Shown in pieces: positions 9,397 through 18,114 of a DNA stretch of 64,000 nt. The notes under the pieces are model-generated. The model was not told where the DNA came from. It was given only the letters and a program-made list of their open reading frames with translations, and searched no databases. A program made the translations under genes and the position numbers. Every line of letters starts with the position of its first letter. Position 1 is the stretch's first letter. The stretch comes from Rhizobium sp. R634. Its GTDB lineage: Bacteria > Pseudomonadota > Alphaproteobacteria > Rhizobiales > Rhizobiaceae. The DNA lies in contig NZ_LOKW01000025.1 of NCBI RefSeq assembly GCF_002211305.1, forward strand, positions 372,001 to 436,000. The letters are read 5' to 3'.

Positions 9397-10614
9397 ATGA
9401 TGGATTTCGAAGCGTTTTTCAAAAACGAGCTGGACGGGCTTCACGCCGAGGGCCGTTACCGCGTTTTTGCCGATCTCGAGCGTCACCGCGGCAACTTTCC
9501 GCGCGCGACGCGCCATACGGCCGATGGCGAAAAGGAAGTCACGGTCTGGTGCTCCAACGACTATCTCGGCATGGGCCAGAACCCCAAGGTGATCGAGGCG
9601 ATGAAGAACGCCATCGACCACTGTGGCGCGGGTGCGGGAGGCACCCGGAATATTTCTGGCACCAACCACCATCACGTCATGCTCGAGCGTGAGCTTGCCG
9701 ATCTCCACGGCAAGGAATCGGCACTGATCTTCACCTCCGGCTATGTCTCCAACTGGGCAGCCCTCGGCACGCTCGGCGCCAGGATCCCGGGGCTCATCAT
9801 CTTTTCCGACGCGCTGAACCATGCCTCGATGATTGAGGGCATCCGCTACGCCAAATGCGACAAGGTGATCTGGAAGCACAACGACATCGCCGATCTCGAG
9901 GCCAAGCTTAAGGCCGCAGATCCGAAGGCGCCGAAGCTGATCGCCTTCGAGAGCGTCTATTCGATGGATGGCGATATCGCCCCGATCAAGGAAATCTGCG
10001 ATCTCGCCGACAAATACGGCGCGATGACCTATCTCGACGAAGTGCATGCGGTCGGCATGTACGGCCCGCGCGGCGGCGGCATTGCCGAGCGCGAGGGGCT
10101 GATGGACCGGCTGACCGTCATCGAGGGCACGCTCGGCAAGGCCTTCGGTGTCATGGGCGGCTATATCGCTGCTTCGGCGGCTCTTTGCGATTTCATCCGC
10201 TCCTTTGCCTCCGGCTTCATCTTCACCACCGCGTTGCCGCCGGCGCTCGCCGCCGGGGCGGTCGCTTCGATCCAGCACCTGAAGGTCAGCCAGTTCGAGC
10301 GTGCCCGCCATCAGGACCGGGTGCGCAAGCTGCGCTCGCTGCTCGATCAACGCGGCATTCCGCACATGCAAAATCCCAGCCATATCGTGCCGGTGCTGGT
10401 CGGCGATGCGGCCAAGTGCAAGTGGATCTCCGACCTGCTGCTCGACAATTGCGGTGTCTACGTCCAGCCGATCAACTATCCCACGGTGCCGAAGAAGACC
10501 GAGCGGCTGCGGATTACCCCGACGCCGTTGCACTCCGATGCCGACATCGCCCATCTCGTCGAAGCGCTGCATTCGCTCTGGTCGCGCTGTGCGCTGGCAA
10601 GGCACGTCGCCTGA
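9397..10614 (+). CDS. hemA: 5-aminolevulinate synthase
   Basis: A 405-residue PLP enzyme that condenses glycine and succinyl-CoA to 5-aminolevulinate, the first step of heme and cobalamin synthesis in alphaproteobacteria (Shemin pathway). Visible landmarks are [13 protein letters not shown] (substrate/PLP loop, about residues 80), the YSMDGD segment, [15 protein letters not shown] and the PLP lysine in EGTLGKAFG. The length matches rhizobial HemA. The start ATG ATG at 9397/9400 has a ribosome site (CTGGAG) about 6-9 nt upstream; an upstream in-frame TTG at 9346 is less likely. It is a single gene followed by a strong terminator. Confidence 0.96.
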   Translation: MMDFEAFFKNELDGLHAEGRYRVFADLERHRGNFPRATRHTADGEKEVTVWCSNDYLGMGQNPKVIEAMKNAIDHCGAGAGGTRNISGTNHHHVMLERELADLHGKESALIFTSGYVSNWAALGTLGARIPGLIIFSDALNHASMIEGIRYAKCDKVIWKHNDIADLEAKLKAADPKAPKLIAFESVYSMDGDIAPIKEICDLADKYGAMTYLDEVHAVGMYGPRGGGIAEREGLMDRLTVIEGTLGKAFGVMGGYIAASAALCDFIRSFASGFIFTTALPPALAAGAVASIQHLKVSQFERARHQDRVRKLRSLLDQRGIPHMQNPSHIVPVLVGDAAKCKWISDLLLDNCGVYVQPINYPTVPKKTERLRITPTPLHSDADIAHLVEALHSLWSRCALARHVA

Positions 10615-10637
10615 TTCTCTCAATATCGTCCGGTTCG

Positions 10638-10681
10638 AATCGCGGCCAGAATCTCGATCGGGTTCTGGCCGCGATTGTTTT
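10638..10681 (+). terminator. hemA terminator
   Basis: A perfect 14-bp inverted repeat (AATCGCGGCCAGAA with TTCTGGCCGCGATT) with an 11-nt loop followed by GTTTT, starting 24 bp after the hemA stop. Confidence 0.93.
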
Positions 10682-10828
10682 GCAGCCGTAAGAGCTCGTC
10701 TTAAGCCTTTCTCCAACTGAACAGCATCATCCGGCGCTGGCGTGTGGGAACATGCCTACCGCATCGGCAGGTTCCGTACGCGTGCTTTTCATCGCGCAGA
10801 ACTCTTCGATCAGATCTTCCGACTTAAA

Positions 10829-10846
10829 TGAGAAAACCTTTTCTCA
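10829..10846 (+). promoter_or_regulatory. LacI-family operator O1
   Basis: A perfect 18-bp palindrome, TGAGAAAACCTTTTCTCA, directly upstream of a TTGACA -35-like hexamer (10848-10853). Size, symmetry and position match a LacI-family operator. It is probably bound by the regulator encoded just downstream. Confidence 0.7.
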
Positions 10847-10860
10847 CTTGACAATGAAGT

Positions 10861-10878
10861 TGGTAAAAGCTTTTCTCA
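10861..10878 (+). promoter_or_regulatory. LacI-family operator O2
   Basis: A second, near-perfect copy of the palindrome (TGGTAAAAGCTTTTCTCA), centred 32 bp (about three helical turns) from O1 and lying between the -35-like hexamer and the ribosome site of the regulator gene. It differs from O1 mainly in the left arm. Confidence 0.65.
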
Positions 10879-10903
10879 GTCCAACTTCAGAAGGAGGACA
10901 TGC

Positions 10904-11911
10904 CTGAACATATCGGGAGGAAAGAGAGGCAGGATCACCATCCATGAGGTGGCGTCCGCTGCCGGGGTGAGCATCTCGACGGCGTCGAAGGCGCTCAACG
11001 ATACCGGCCGAATGGGCGCGGAAACGCGCGAGCGGGTGAAGCGGATTGCCGGCGAAATCGGCTATCGGCCGAATGCGCTGGCGAGAGGCCTTCTCAGCAA
11101 GCGCAGTTTCACCATCGGACTGCTGACGAACGATACCTATGGCCGTTTCACGCTGCCTGTCATGGCGGGCATTTCCGACGCCCTCGTCGATCATGGGGTT
11201 TCGGTTTTCCTCTGCGCTATCGAAGACGATCCGGCGCTCGCCCAGACCCATGTCGATGCGATGCTGGATAAACAGGTCGATGGCATCATCGCGACCGGAA
11301 AGCGCCTGGACAGGCGTCTGCCGGTCGATCTGTCGAATTTGCATGTGCCTGTCGTCTATGCCTTCACGGAGGGGACGCAGAACAGCGTTACGTTTCGTTC
11401 GGACGACGAACAGGGTGCGAGACTGGCCGTCGAATGGCTGGCGAAGATCGGGCGGCGGCGGATCGCGCATATCACCGGACCGGAGGACTTCTTTTCGGTG
11501 CGGGAGCGTGCGGGCGCCTATCATCAGGTGGCGGGTCACCGCGAGCCGGTGCTCTATGGCGTCTGGTCGGAAAGCTGGGGCCATGACGCGGTGGAGCAGC
11601 TTTGGAGGCGGCCGGGAGAAAAGCCGGATGCGCTCTTCTGCGGCAACGACCAGATCGCCCGCGGTGCGGTGGATGCGCTGCGCGAGCGCGGCATCAAGGT
11701 GCCGCAGGACGTTTCGGTGATCGGCTTCGACAATTGGGAGATTGTCGCAGCCCAGACGCGACCGCCGCTGACGACGGTGGACATGGAGTTGAAGGAGCTC
11801 GGGCGGCAGGCCGGATTGACGGTGCTGGCGCTTGCGGAGGGACGGGCCGTCGAGCCCGGCGTGCGGAAATTGCCCTGCCGGCTCGTCGTCCGGCAGTCAT
11901 GCGGGGGATAA
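10904..11911 (+). CDS. LacI family sugar-responsive transcriptional regulator
   Basis: A LacI/GalR repressor of about 335 residues. An N-terminal helix-turn-helix (ITIHEVASAAGVSISTASKA, about residues 13-33) and hinge helix (YRPNALARGL) are followed by a periplasmic-binding-like sugar domain ending near PCRLVVRQS. Start choice: the frame is open from a stop at 10829 and contains no ATG, GTG or TTG before GTG 10949, which would cut into the helix-turn-helix. CTG at 10904 sits 6 nt after a perfect AAGGAGG ribosome site and restores the complete domain, so it is the best start. It heads the ABC transporter/GH127 cassette and probably represses itself and the cassette through the two upstream palindromes. 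Confidence 0.88.
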   Translation: MNISGGKRGRITIHEVASAAGVSISTASKALNDTGRMGAETRERVKRIAGEIGYRPNALARGLLSKRSFTIGLLTNDTYGRFTLPVMAGISDALVDHGVSVFLCAIEDDPALAQTHVDAMLDKQVDGIIATGKRLDRRLPVDLSNLHVPVVYAFTEGTQNSVTFRSDDEQGARLAVEWLAKIGRRRIAHITGPEDFFSVRERAGAYHQVAGHREPVLYGVWSESWGHDAVEQLWRRPGEKPDALFCGNDQIARGAVDALRERGIKVPQDVSVIGFDNWEIVAAQTRPPLTTVDMELKELGRQAGLTVLALAEGRAVEPGVRKLPCRLVVRQSCGG

Positions 11912-11978
11912 GGCCCCGGGATGGGAATGAGGAAATGAGCAAAGGCGCGAGGAGATGCGCCATATTGGGAGGAGTGTC

Positions 11979-13217
11979 ATGATCAAGCGTCTATTGGCGG
12001 CGACCGGCATCGCTACCTTGTGCCTCGTGTCGGCCGCATCGGCCGCCGAAAATGTTGAAATGTGGGTTCGCTCGGGGATCGGCGACGCCTTCAAGAAGGT
12101 CGTCGAAGCCTATAATTCCAGCCATGAGAACAAGGTCGTGATGACCGAAGTGCCGTTCTCCGAACTGGTGCAGAAATATGCCACCGCGATTGCCGGCGGG
12201 CAGGCGCCGGATGCGCTGTCGATGGACCTCATCTACAATCCCGCCTTTGCCGCGGCCGGCCAGCTGGAAGACCTGACGGACTGGGCAAAGTCACTTCCCT
12301 ATTTCAACTCGCTTTCGCCCTCGCATGTCCGTCTTGGCACCTATCAGGACAAGATCTACGGCCTGCCGCTCTCGGTCGAGACATCGGTCTTCGCCTGGAA
12401 CAAGGATCTCTACAAGAAAGCCGGTCTCGACCCGGAAAAGGCGCCGGCGACCTGGGAGGAGATCACCGCCAATGCGGAGAAGATCCGGGCCTTGGGTGAC
12501 GACACCTACGGCTTCTATTTCTCCGGCGGCGGCTGCGGCGGCTGCATGATCTTCACCTTCACGCCGCTCACCTGGGGCGCAGGTGCCGACATCCTGTCGG
12601 CCGACAGCAAGACGGCGACGCTCGATACGCCTCAGATGCGCAAGGCTGTCGACATCTACCGCAACATGGTCAAGAAGGACCTCGTGCCGGCAGGTGCGGC
12701 CAGCGATAACGGCACGAACTTCCTGACCTTCACCAACGGCAAGATCGGCCAGCAAAGCCTCGGCGCCTTCGCCATCGGCACGCTGGTGACCCAACATCCC
12801 GAGATCAATTTCGGCGTGACTCTCATCCCCGGCGTCGACGGAAAGCCGTCGTCCTTTGCCGGCGGCGACAATTTCGTCATCACCAAGGGCACGAAGAAGA
12901 TCGACGCGGTGAAGGAGTTCCTCGGATATATCTATTCGGAAGACGGCCAGAAGGTCATGGCTAAATATGGCAGCCTGCCGACACGCGGCGACATCGCCGA
13001 CAAGGTGCTCGAAGGTCTCGACCCGCGCATGCAGGTCGGCCTCAAGGCGATCAGCGTGGCCAAGACGCCCTATACGCTGCAGTTCAACGACCTGATCAAC
13101 AGCGCCAACGGCCCTTGGGCGACCTTCACCAATGCCGCGATCTTCGGCGACGACGTCGATGGCGCGTTTTCGAGCGCCCAGTCGGAAATGCAATCGATCA
13201 TCGATAGCGGCCAATAA
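11979..13217 (+). CDS. ABC transporter sugar-binding protein (CUT1 type)
   Basis: A 412-residue extracellular solute-binding protein of family 1. The signal peptide covers about residues 1-23 (ending ASAA) and is followed by the mature bi-lobed domain. Landmarks are the AGGQAPDALSMD segment and the late PTRGDIADK segment, typical of CUT1 binding proteins. It would capture an oligo- or monosaccharide in the periplasm. The GH127 enzyme in the same operon suggests beta-L-arabinofuranosides or their products, which is an inference. The start at 11979 is fixed by GGGAGGAG about 5 nt upstream; an in-frame ATG at 11955 is rejected. An intercistronic hairpin follows the gene. Confidence 0.93.
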   Translation: MIKRLLAATGIATLCLVSAASAAENVEMWVRSGIGDAFKKVVEAYNSSHENKVVMTEVPFSELVQKYATAIAGGQAPDALSMDLIYNPAFAAAGQLEDLTDWAKSLPYFNSLSPSHVRLGTYQDKIYGLPLSVETSVFAWNKDLYKKAGLDPEKAPATWEEITANAEKIRALGDDTYGFYFSGGGCGGCMIFTFTPLTWGAGADILSADSKTATLDTPQMRKAVDIYRNMVKKDLVPAGAASDNGTNFLTFTNGKIGQQSLGAFAIGTLVTQHPEINFGVTLIPGVDGKPSSFAGGDNFVITKGTKKIDAVKEFLGYIYSEDGQKVMAKYGSLPTRGDIADKVLEGLDPRMQVGLKAISVAKTPYTLQFNDLINSANGPWATFTNAAIFGDDVDGAFSSAQSEMQSIIDSGQ

Positions 13218-13232
13218 CTCTCCCACGGCCGC

Positions 13233-13261
13233 GGCCGGGGAGCGGTGGCAGCTTCCCGGCC
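13233..13261 (+). promoter_or_regulatory. Intercistronic hairpin after the sugar-binding protein gene
   Basis: An 11-bp stem with one G-T pair (GGCCGGGGAGC with GCTTCCCGGCC) and a 7-nt loop lies between the binding-protein stop and the first permease. There is no T-run. Such hairpins often stabilise the upstream message so that binding protein exceeds permease. The role here is inferred. Confidence 0.6.
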
Positions 13262-13292
13262 AATTTCAAATTGACAGATGCGGAGCGTTTCG

Positions 13293-14207
13293 ATGACCGG
13301 TTCCGGTTCGGATATCCTATTGCCTCGGCGAAAGCGACGGCGCAGATCGAACTGGCGCGGCCTTCTCTATATCGCGCCTGCCATGGCGCTGGTCATCGTC
13401 TTCTTCGTCATGCCGGTTCTGTTCACCGGATGGATGAGCCTTCACAACTGGCCGCTGATGGGCGCGTCCCGCTGGATCGGCTTCAACAATTATTTTCGCA
13501 TGGTCAACGATACGCGTTTCATGGCGGCGCTGAATTTCACCGCCTATTACACCGTGATCGTCACCATCGCGATCTTCGCGGTCGCCTTTCCGCTGGCGAT
13601 CTTCGTCGAAAAGGAGCGGCAGTTCGTCAGCGCCTACCGCACGATCATCTTCCTGCCCGTCGTTGTCGGCCTTGCGACCGCCTCGCTGCTCTGGGTCTGG
13701 CTCGCCAATGTCGACAGCGGCTTCATCGGCCCTGCTCTGAGAGCGCTCGGTCTCGTCGAAAAAAGCCCCAATCTGCTGGCCACCTTCGACACGGCGTTTC
13801 TGACGATCGTGGTGATGGTCGTCTGGAAGATCGCCGGCTTCACCATGATCATTCTTCTGACCGGGCTGCAGGCCATTCCGTCCGAGCTGACGGAGGCGGC
13901 CCGGATCGACGGCGCCGGCCGCTGGCAGCGCTTCCGGCACCTGACGCTGCCGCTGATGCGCAAGACGATCGCGCTGGCGCTGATCGTTTCCGTCACCGGC
14001 TCGATCCTCGCCTTCGACCAGTTCTACATCATGACGTCGGGGGGACCACAGAACAAGATGATCTCGGTGGTCTACTACATCTTCAACCAGTCCTTCGTCT
14101 CCTTCAATCTCGGTTACGGCGCCGCACTCTCGATCGCCCTTCTCGCCATCCTGGTTGCCATCAGCATCGTGCAGCTCTGGCTGCTGCGGGTCGGGGAGGA
14201 GCGCTGA
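13293..14207 (+). CDS. ABC sugar transporter permease 1 (MalF-like)
   Basis: A 304-residue inner-membrane permease of the CUT1 family with about six membrane segments, the first right after an Arg/Lys-rich cytoplasmic start. The ATPase-docking EAA loop is visible as EAARIDGAGRWQRFRHLTLPL. It pairs with permease 2, which begins at its last base (TGATG overlap, so translation is probably coupled). ATG 13293 is preferred over 13278 because of GGAGCG about 9 nt upstream. Confidence 0.93.
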   Translation: MTGSGSDILLPRRKRRRRSNWRGLLYIAPAMALVIVFFVMPVLFTGWMSLHNWPLMGASRWIGFNNYFRMVNDTRFMAALNFTAYYTVIVTIAIFAVAFPLAIFVEKERQFVSAYRTIIFLPVVVGLATASLLWVWLANVDSGFIGPALRALGLVEKSPNLLATFDTAFLTIVVMVVWKIAGFTMIILLTGLQAIPSELTEAARIDGAGRWQRFRHLTLPLMRKTIALALIVSVTGSILAFDQFYIMTSGGPQNKMISVVYYIFNQSFVSFNLGYGAALSIALLAILVAISIVQLWLLRVGEER

Positions 14208-15070
14208 TGAGCACGTCAAAGGAACGGCGCAAGCGCAAGGCCATCCGCGCGAAATCGGCCTATCATCTGACCGGCGTCGCAATCTCGATCTTCTTCCTCG
14301 CCCCTTTCGTCATCGCGATCCTTGCCTCCTTCCGTCCGGGCGCCGAATCCAGCCTGCCGCCCTTGCCGCCATGGCCGACATCGGGCGTCAGCTTCGATGC
14401 CTACGCGCTGCTCGATACGTTCGGCGCAGGCATCTGGCGGCACATGATCAATTCGCTGTTCGTTTCGGTCGCCACAGTCGTGCTGACCGTTCTCGTCAGC
14501 CTGCTCGCCGGCTATGGTTTCTCGCGTTACCGCTTTCCGATGAAGAACGTGCTCTTCGTGCTGATCATCGCCACGCTGATGATCCCGTTCCAGTCGATCC
14601 TGACGCCGCTCTTCATCATCCTCGCAAAGCTCGGCCTCAACAATTCGCTCATCGGGCTGACGCTCGTCTATGTGACGCTGCAACTGCCTTTCTCGGTTTT
14701 CATGATGCGCAACGCCTTCGACGCCGTGCCGAAGGAAATCGAAGAGGCGGCGCGCATCGACGGTGCGCGTGACCTGAGGCTGCTCGCGCGGGTTCTCCTG
14801 CCGCTGGTGCTTCCCGGCGTTGCCACCGTCGCGATCTTTGCCTTCCTCAATGCCTGGAACGAGTTCCTCGCCGCTCTCGTGCTGCTCTCCAGCAATGAGA
14901 AATACACCCTGCCGGTGCTGATGACGGCGGTTCGCGCCGGGCGGCTCGGCGCCATCAACTGGGGAGCGGTGCAGGCCGGTGTCGTCGTCATGACGATCCC
15001 CTGCCTGATCGTCTTCCTGCTCTTGCAACGCTACTACATGCGCGGGCTGATGGCCGGCGCGGTGAAATGA
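14207..15070 (+). CDS. ABC sugar transporter permease 2 (MalG-like)
   Basis: A 287-residue CUT1 inner-membrane permease. It has a basic N-terminus, about six membrane segments and an EAA loop seen as EEAARIDGARDLRLLARVLLPL. Its start overlaps the stop of permease 1 by one base. The same reading frame is open far upstream through permease 1, but translation of that part gives Arg/His-rich nonsense, so the gene starts here. The GH127 gene begins 15 bp downstream. Confidence 0.93.
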   Translation: MSTSKERRKRKAIRAKSAYHLTGVAISIFFLAPFVIAILASFRPGAESSLPPLPPWPTSGVSFDAYALLDTFGAGIWRHMINSLFVSVATVVLTVLVSLLAGYGFSRYRFPMKNVLFVLIIATLMIPFQSILTPLFIILAKLGLNNSLIGLTLVYVTLQLPFSVFMMRNAFDAVPKEIEEAARIDGARDLRLLARVLLPLVLPGVATVAIFAFLNAWNEFLAALVLLSSNEKYTLPVLMTAVRAGRLGAINWGAVQAGVVVMTIPCLIVFLLLQRYYMRGLMAGAVK

Positions 15071-15085
15071 GAGAAAGTCGAGCCC

Positions 15086-17008
15086 ATGACTACATCAAAC
15101 AATGACCGCCAGTTCCGCCCCGTCGCCGTTCCCGATGTCGAACTCGGCGGGTTCTGGGGCAAATGGCAGGACGCCGTCTGCAATTCGACCGCCGAGACCC
15201 TGCTCGACCGCTGCGTCGAGGCCGGCATGCTGAAGGCGATCGATGTCAGCCAGCCGAGCCCCGGCGTCGTCATTCCCATCCAGCCCTGGGGCGGGACGAC
15301 GCAGATGTTCTGGGATTCCGATCTTGGCAAATCGATCGAGACCATCGCCTATTCGCTCTATCGCCGACCGAACGCGAAGCTGGAAGCGCGCGCCGACGAG
15401 ATCATCGACATGTATGAGAGGATGCAGGACGAGGATGGCTATCTGAACGCCTGGTTCCAGCGCGTCGAGCCATCCCGCCGCTGGACCAATCTGCGCGATC
15501 ATCATGAACTTTATTGCGCCGGCCATCTGATGGAAGCCGCGGTCGCTTATTATCAGGCGACCGGCAAGCGCAAGCTGCTCGACATCATGTGCCGCTATGC
15601 CGACTACATGATCAAGGTTTTCGGTCATGGCGAAGGCCAGATCCCGGGCTATTGCGGCCATGAGGAAGTGGAGCTGGCGCTGGTCAAGCTCGCCCGCGTC
15701 ACCGGCGAAAAGAAATATCTCGACCTGTCGAAATTCTTCATCGACGAGCGCGGCACCGAGCCGCACTTCTTTACGGCGGAGGCCGTTCGCGACGGCCGCA
15801 GCCTGTCGGACTATCACCAGAAGACCTATGAATATGGGCAGGCGCACCAGCCGGTGCGCGAGCAGAAGAAGGTCGTCGGCCATGCCGTGCGCGCCATGTA
15901 CCTCTATTCCGGCATGGCCGACATCGCCACCGAATATAAGGACGACAGCCTGACGGCGGCGCTGGAAACGCTCTGGGACGACCTGACGACCAAGCAGATG
16001 TACATCACCGGCGGCATCGGGCCTGCCGCCTCCAACGAAGGCTTCACCGATTACTACGACCTGCCCAACGACACGGCCTATGCGGAGACGTGCGCTTCCG
16101 TGGGCCTCGTCTTCTGGGCGAGCCGCATGCTTGGACGCGGGCCGGACCGGCGCTATGCCGACATCATGGAGCAGGCGCTTTATAACGGCGCGCTGCCCGG
16201 CCTTTCCACAGACGGCAAGACCTTCTTCTACGACAATCCGCTCGAAAGTGCCGGCAAGCACCATCGCTGGAAGTGGCACCATTGCCCCTGCTGCCCGCCC
16301 AACATCGCCCGTCTGGTGACGTCGATCGGCTCCTACATGTATGCGGTTGCCGACGATGAGGTCGCTGTCCATCTCTATGGCGAAAGTACCGCCCGGTTGA
16401 AGCTTGCCAATGGCGCCGAGGTGGAGCTGGAGCAGGCCACAAACTATCCCTGGGACGGCGCCGTCGCCTTCACGACCAGGCTGAAGAAGCGGGCCCGGTT
16501 TGCGCTGTCGCTGCGCATTCCCGATTGGGCGGAGGGCGCGACCCTCAGCGTCAACGGTGCGATGCTCGACCTTAATGCACATGTTCGCCAGGGATATGCA
16601 CGGATCGATCGAGAGTGGGCCGATGGTGACCGCATCGCGCTTTTCCTGCCGCTGGCGCTTCGCCCGCAATATGCCAATCCGAAGGTGCGCCAGGATGCTG
16701 GCCGCGTTGCCTTGATGCGCGGCCCGCTCGTCTATTGCGTGGAAACGACTGACAACGGCGAAGGCTTGAACGCCATCGTTCTGCCGCGCGAACTCTCGGC
16801 AGCCGAAACCGTCGTGCTGAAGGACCTCAACGATGCTGTTGCCCTCGATCTCAAGGTCGAGCGCGAGGAAACGTCGGACTGGGGCACGCCGCTCTATCGC
16901 AAGGCGCCGGCTGCAAGGCAGGTCGCCACGGCACGCTTCGTGCCCTATCATCTCTGGGACAACCGTGCGCCCGGAGAGATGCTCGTCTGGGTTCAGTCGG
17001 GCAGATAG
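15086..17008 (+). CDS. GH127 family glycoside hydrolase, probable beta-L-arabinofuranosidase
   Basis: A 640-residue, apparently cytoplasmic protein (no signal peptide) of the DUF1680/GH127 family. Compared from memory with HypBA1, the catalytic set is present. E318 (in NEGF) fits the acid/base. E334 and C336 (in AETCAS) and C402/C403 (in CPCCPPN) fit the zinc site and cysteine nucleophile, each with the same spacing as in HypBA1. HypBA1 removes terminal beta-L-arabinofuranose from plant glycans such as extensin hydroxyproline arabinosides. It is flanked by permease 2 and the transporter ATPase, so imported short arabinosides are probably cut inside the cell. The exact substrate is inferred. 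Confidence 0.88.
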   Translation: MTTSNNDRQFRPVAVPDVELGGFWGKWQDAVCNSTAETLLDRCVEAGMLKAIDVSQPSPGVVIPIQPWGGTTQMFWDSDLGKSIETIAYSLYRRPNAKLEARADEIIDMYERMQDEDGYLNAWFQRVEPSRRWTNLRDHHELYCAGHLMEAAVAYYQATGKRKLLDIMCRYADYMIKVFGHGEGQIPGYCGHEEVELALVKLARVTGEKKYLDLSKFFIDERGTEPHFFTAEAVRDGRSLSDYHQKTYEYGQAHQPVREQKKVVGHAVRAMYLYSGMADIATEYKDDSLTAALETLWDDLTTKQMYITGGIGPAASNEGFTDYYDLPNDTAYAETCASVGLVFWASRMLGRGPDRRYADIMEQALYNGALPGLSTDGKTFFYDNPLESAGKHHRWKWHHCPCCPPNIARLVTSIGSYMYAVADDEVAVHLYGESTARLKLANGAEVELEQATNYPWDGAVAFTTRLKKRARFALSLRIPDWAEGATLSVNGAMLDLNAHVRQGYARIDREWADGDRIALFLPLALRPQYANPKVRQDAGRVALMRGPLVYCVETTDNGEGLNAIVLPRELSAAETVVLKDLNDAVALDLKVEREETSDWGTPLYRKAPAARQVATARFVPYHLWDNRAPGEMLVWVQSGR

Positions 17009-17019
17009 GTCGCTTGGGG

Positions 17020-18105
17020 ATGACGAACGGTATGGGTAACAAGAGCGTCGTGCTCCAGGACGTGCGGAAAAGCTATGGCAGTCTGCAGGTGGTCCACGGG
17101 ATCGACCTGACGATTGCCGAAGGCGAATTCGTCGTCTTCGTCGGTCCCTCCGGCTGCGGAAAATCGACGCTGCTTCGCATGATCGCCGGCCTGGAGGACG
17201 TGACCGACGGCGAGATCGAGATCAAGGGGCGCATCGTCACCGATCTCGATCCGTCCGAGCGCGGCATCGCCATGGTCTTCCAGTCCTATGCGCTCTACCC
17301 GCATATGAGCGTGCGCGACAACCTGGCCTTCGGGCTGAAGATGGCGCGCACCAGCCCCGCCGACATAGAGACGCGCGTCAAGGCGGCGTCCGCGATTCTG
17401 AAGATCGACCATCTGCTCGATCGGCGGCCGGGACAGCTTTCCGGCGGCCAGCGCCAGCGGGTGGCCATCGGCCGAGCGATCGTGCGCAAACCCGACGTCT
17501 TCCTGTTCGACGAGCCGCTCTCCAATCTCGACGCCGAACTGCGCGTTTCCATGCGCATCGAGATCGCCCGCCTTCACCGCGAGCTCGGCAATACGATGAT
17601 CTATGTTACCCACGACCAGACCGAGGCGATGACGCTCGCCGACAAGATCGTCGTGCTGCGCGACGGCCGCGTCGAGCAGGCCGGAACGCCGCGGGAAATC
17701 TACGAGGATCCCGCCAATACGTTCGTGGCAGGCTTCATCGGCTCTCCCCGGATGAACCTGCTGAATGCCCGCTGGGGCGAGGCAGGCCTAGTCGAAGTCG
17801 CCGGCTCGCGCATCGAAAGCGGCCTAGCCGGAACAGACAGGCCGGCCGGCAGCGCGGTGACGCTCGGCCTGCGGCCGGAGCATCTGAAAGTGGCATCTGG
17901 CCATCAGGGCAAGCTGACGGCGACGGTCGATTTCTCGGAATATCTCGGGGGAACGCAATATCTCTACTGCCAACTGGCCGATGGCCAGTCGCTGACGGTC
18001 GAGCATCGTTCGCCGGTCAGCATCGCGGCGGGCGAAGAGGTCAGTCTGCTGTTCGAACCGGCGGACTGCAGATTGTTCGACGAGGCCGGCGGCCGGCTGC
18101 GGTAA
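17020..18105 (+). CDS. ABC sugar transporter ATP-binding protein (UgpC/MsmX type)
   Basis: An ATPase of about 361 residues. It has Walker A (GPSGCGKST, about residue 42), a Q-loop (FQSYALYPHMSV), the signature LSGGQRQR, Walker B (VFLFDEPLSNLD) and a C-terminal OB-type TOBE domain from about residue 230. It powers the two permeases upstream. Starts at TTG 17014, ATG 17020 and ATG 17032 are in frame; 17020 is chosen, with modest support from the ribosome site. It closes the LacI-ABC-GH127 operon and runs convergently towards dxr with a 9-bp gap. Confidence 0.93.
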   Translation: MTNGMGNKSVVLQDVRKSYGSLQVVHGIDLTIAEGEFVVFVGPSGCGKSTLLRMIAGLEDVTDGEIEIKGRIVTDLDPSERGIAMVFQSYALYPHMSVRDNLAFGLKMARTSPADIETRVKAASAILKIDHLLDRRPGQLSGGQRQRVAIGRAIVRKPDVFLFDEPLSNLDAELRVSMRIEIARLHRELGNTMIYVTHDQTEAMTLADKIVVLRDGRVEQAGTPREIYEDPANTFVAGFIGSPRMNLLNARWGEAGLVEVAGSRIESGLAGTDRPAGSAVTLGLRPEHLKVASGHQGKLTATVDFSEYLGGTQYLYCQLADGQSLTVEHRSPVSIAAGEEVSLLFEPADCRLFDEAGGRLR

Positions 18106-18114
18106 GCGCGGCCT

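Noticed and set aside
13271-14206. Apparent fusion of a long upstream frame with permease 2
   Set aside because: The frame is open by chance through permease 1. Its upstream translation is Arg/His-rich nonsense, and the real start has a TGATG overlap.
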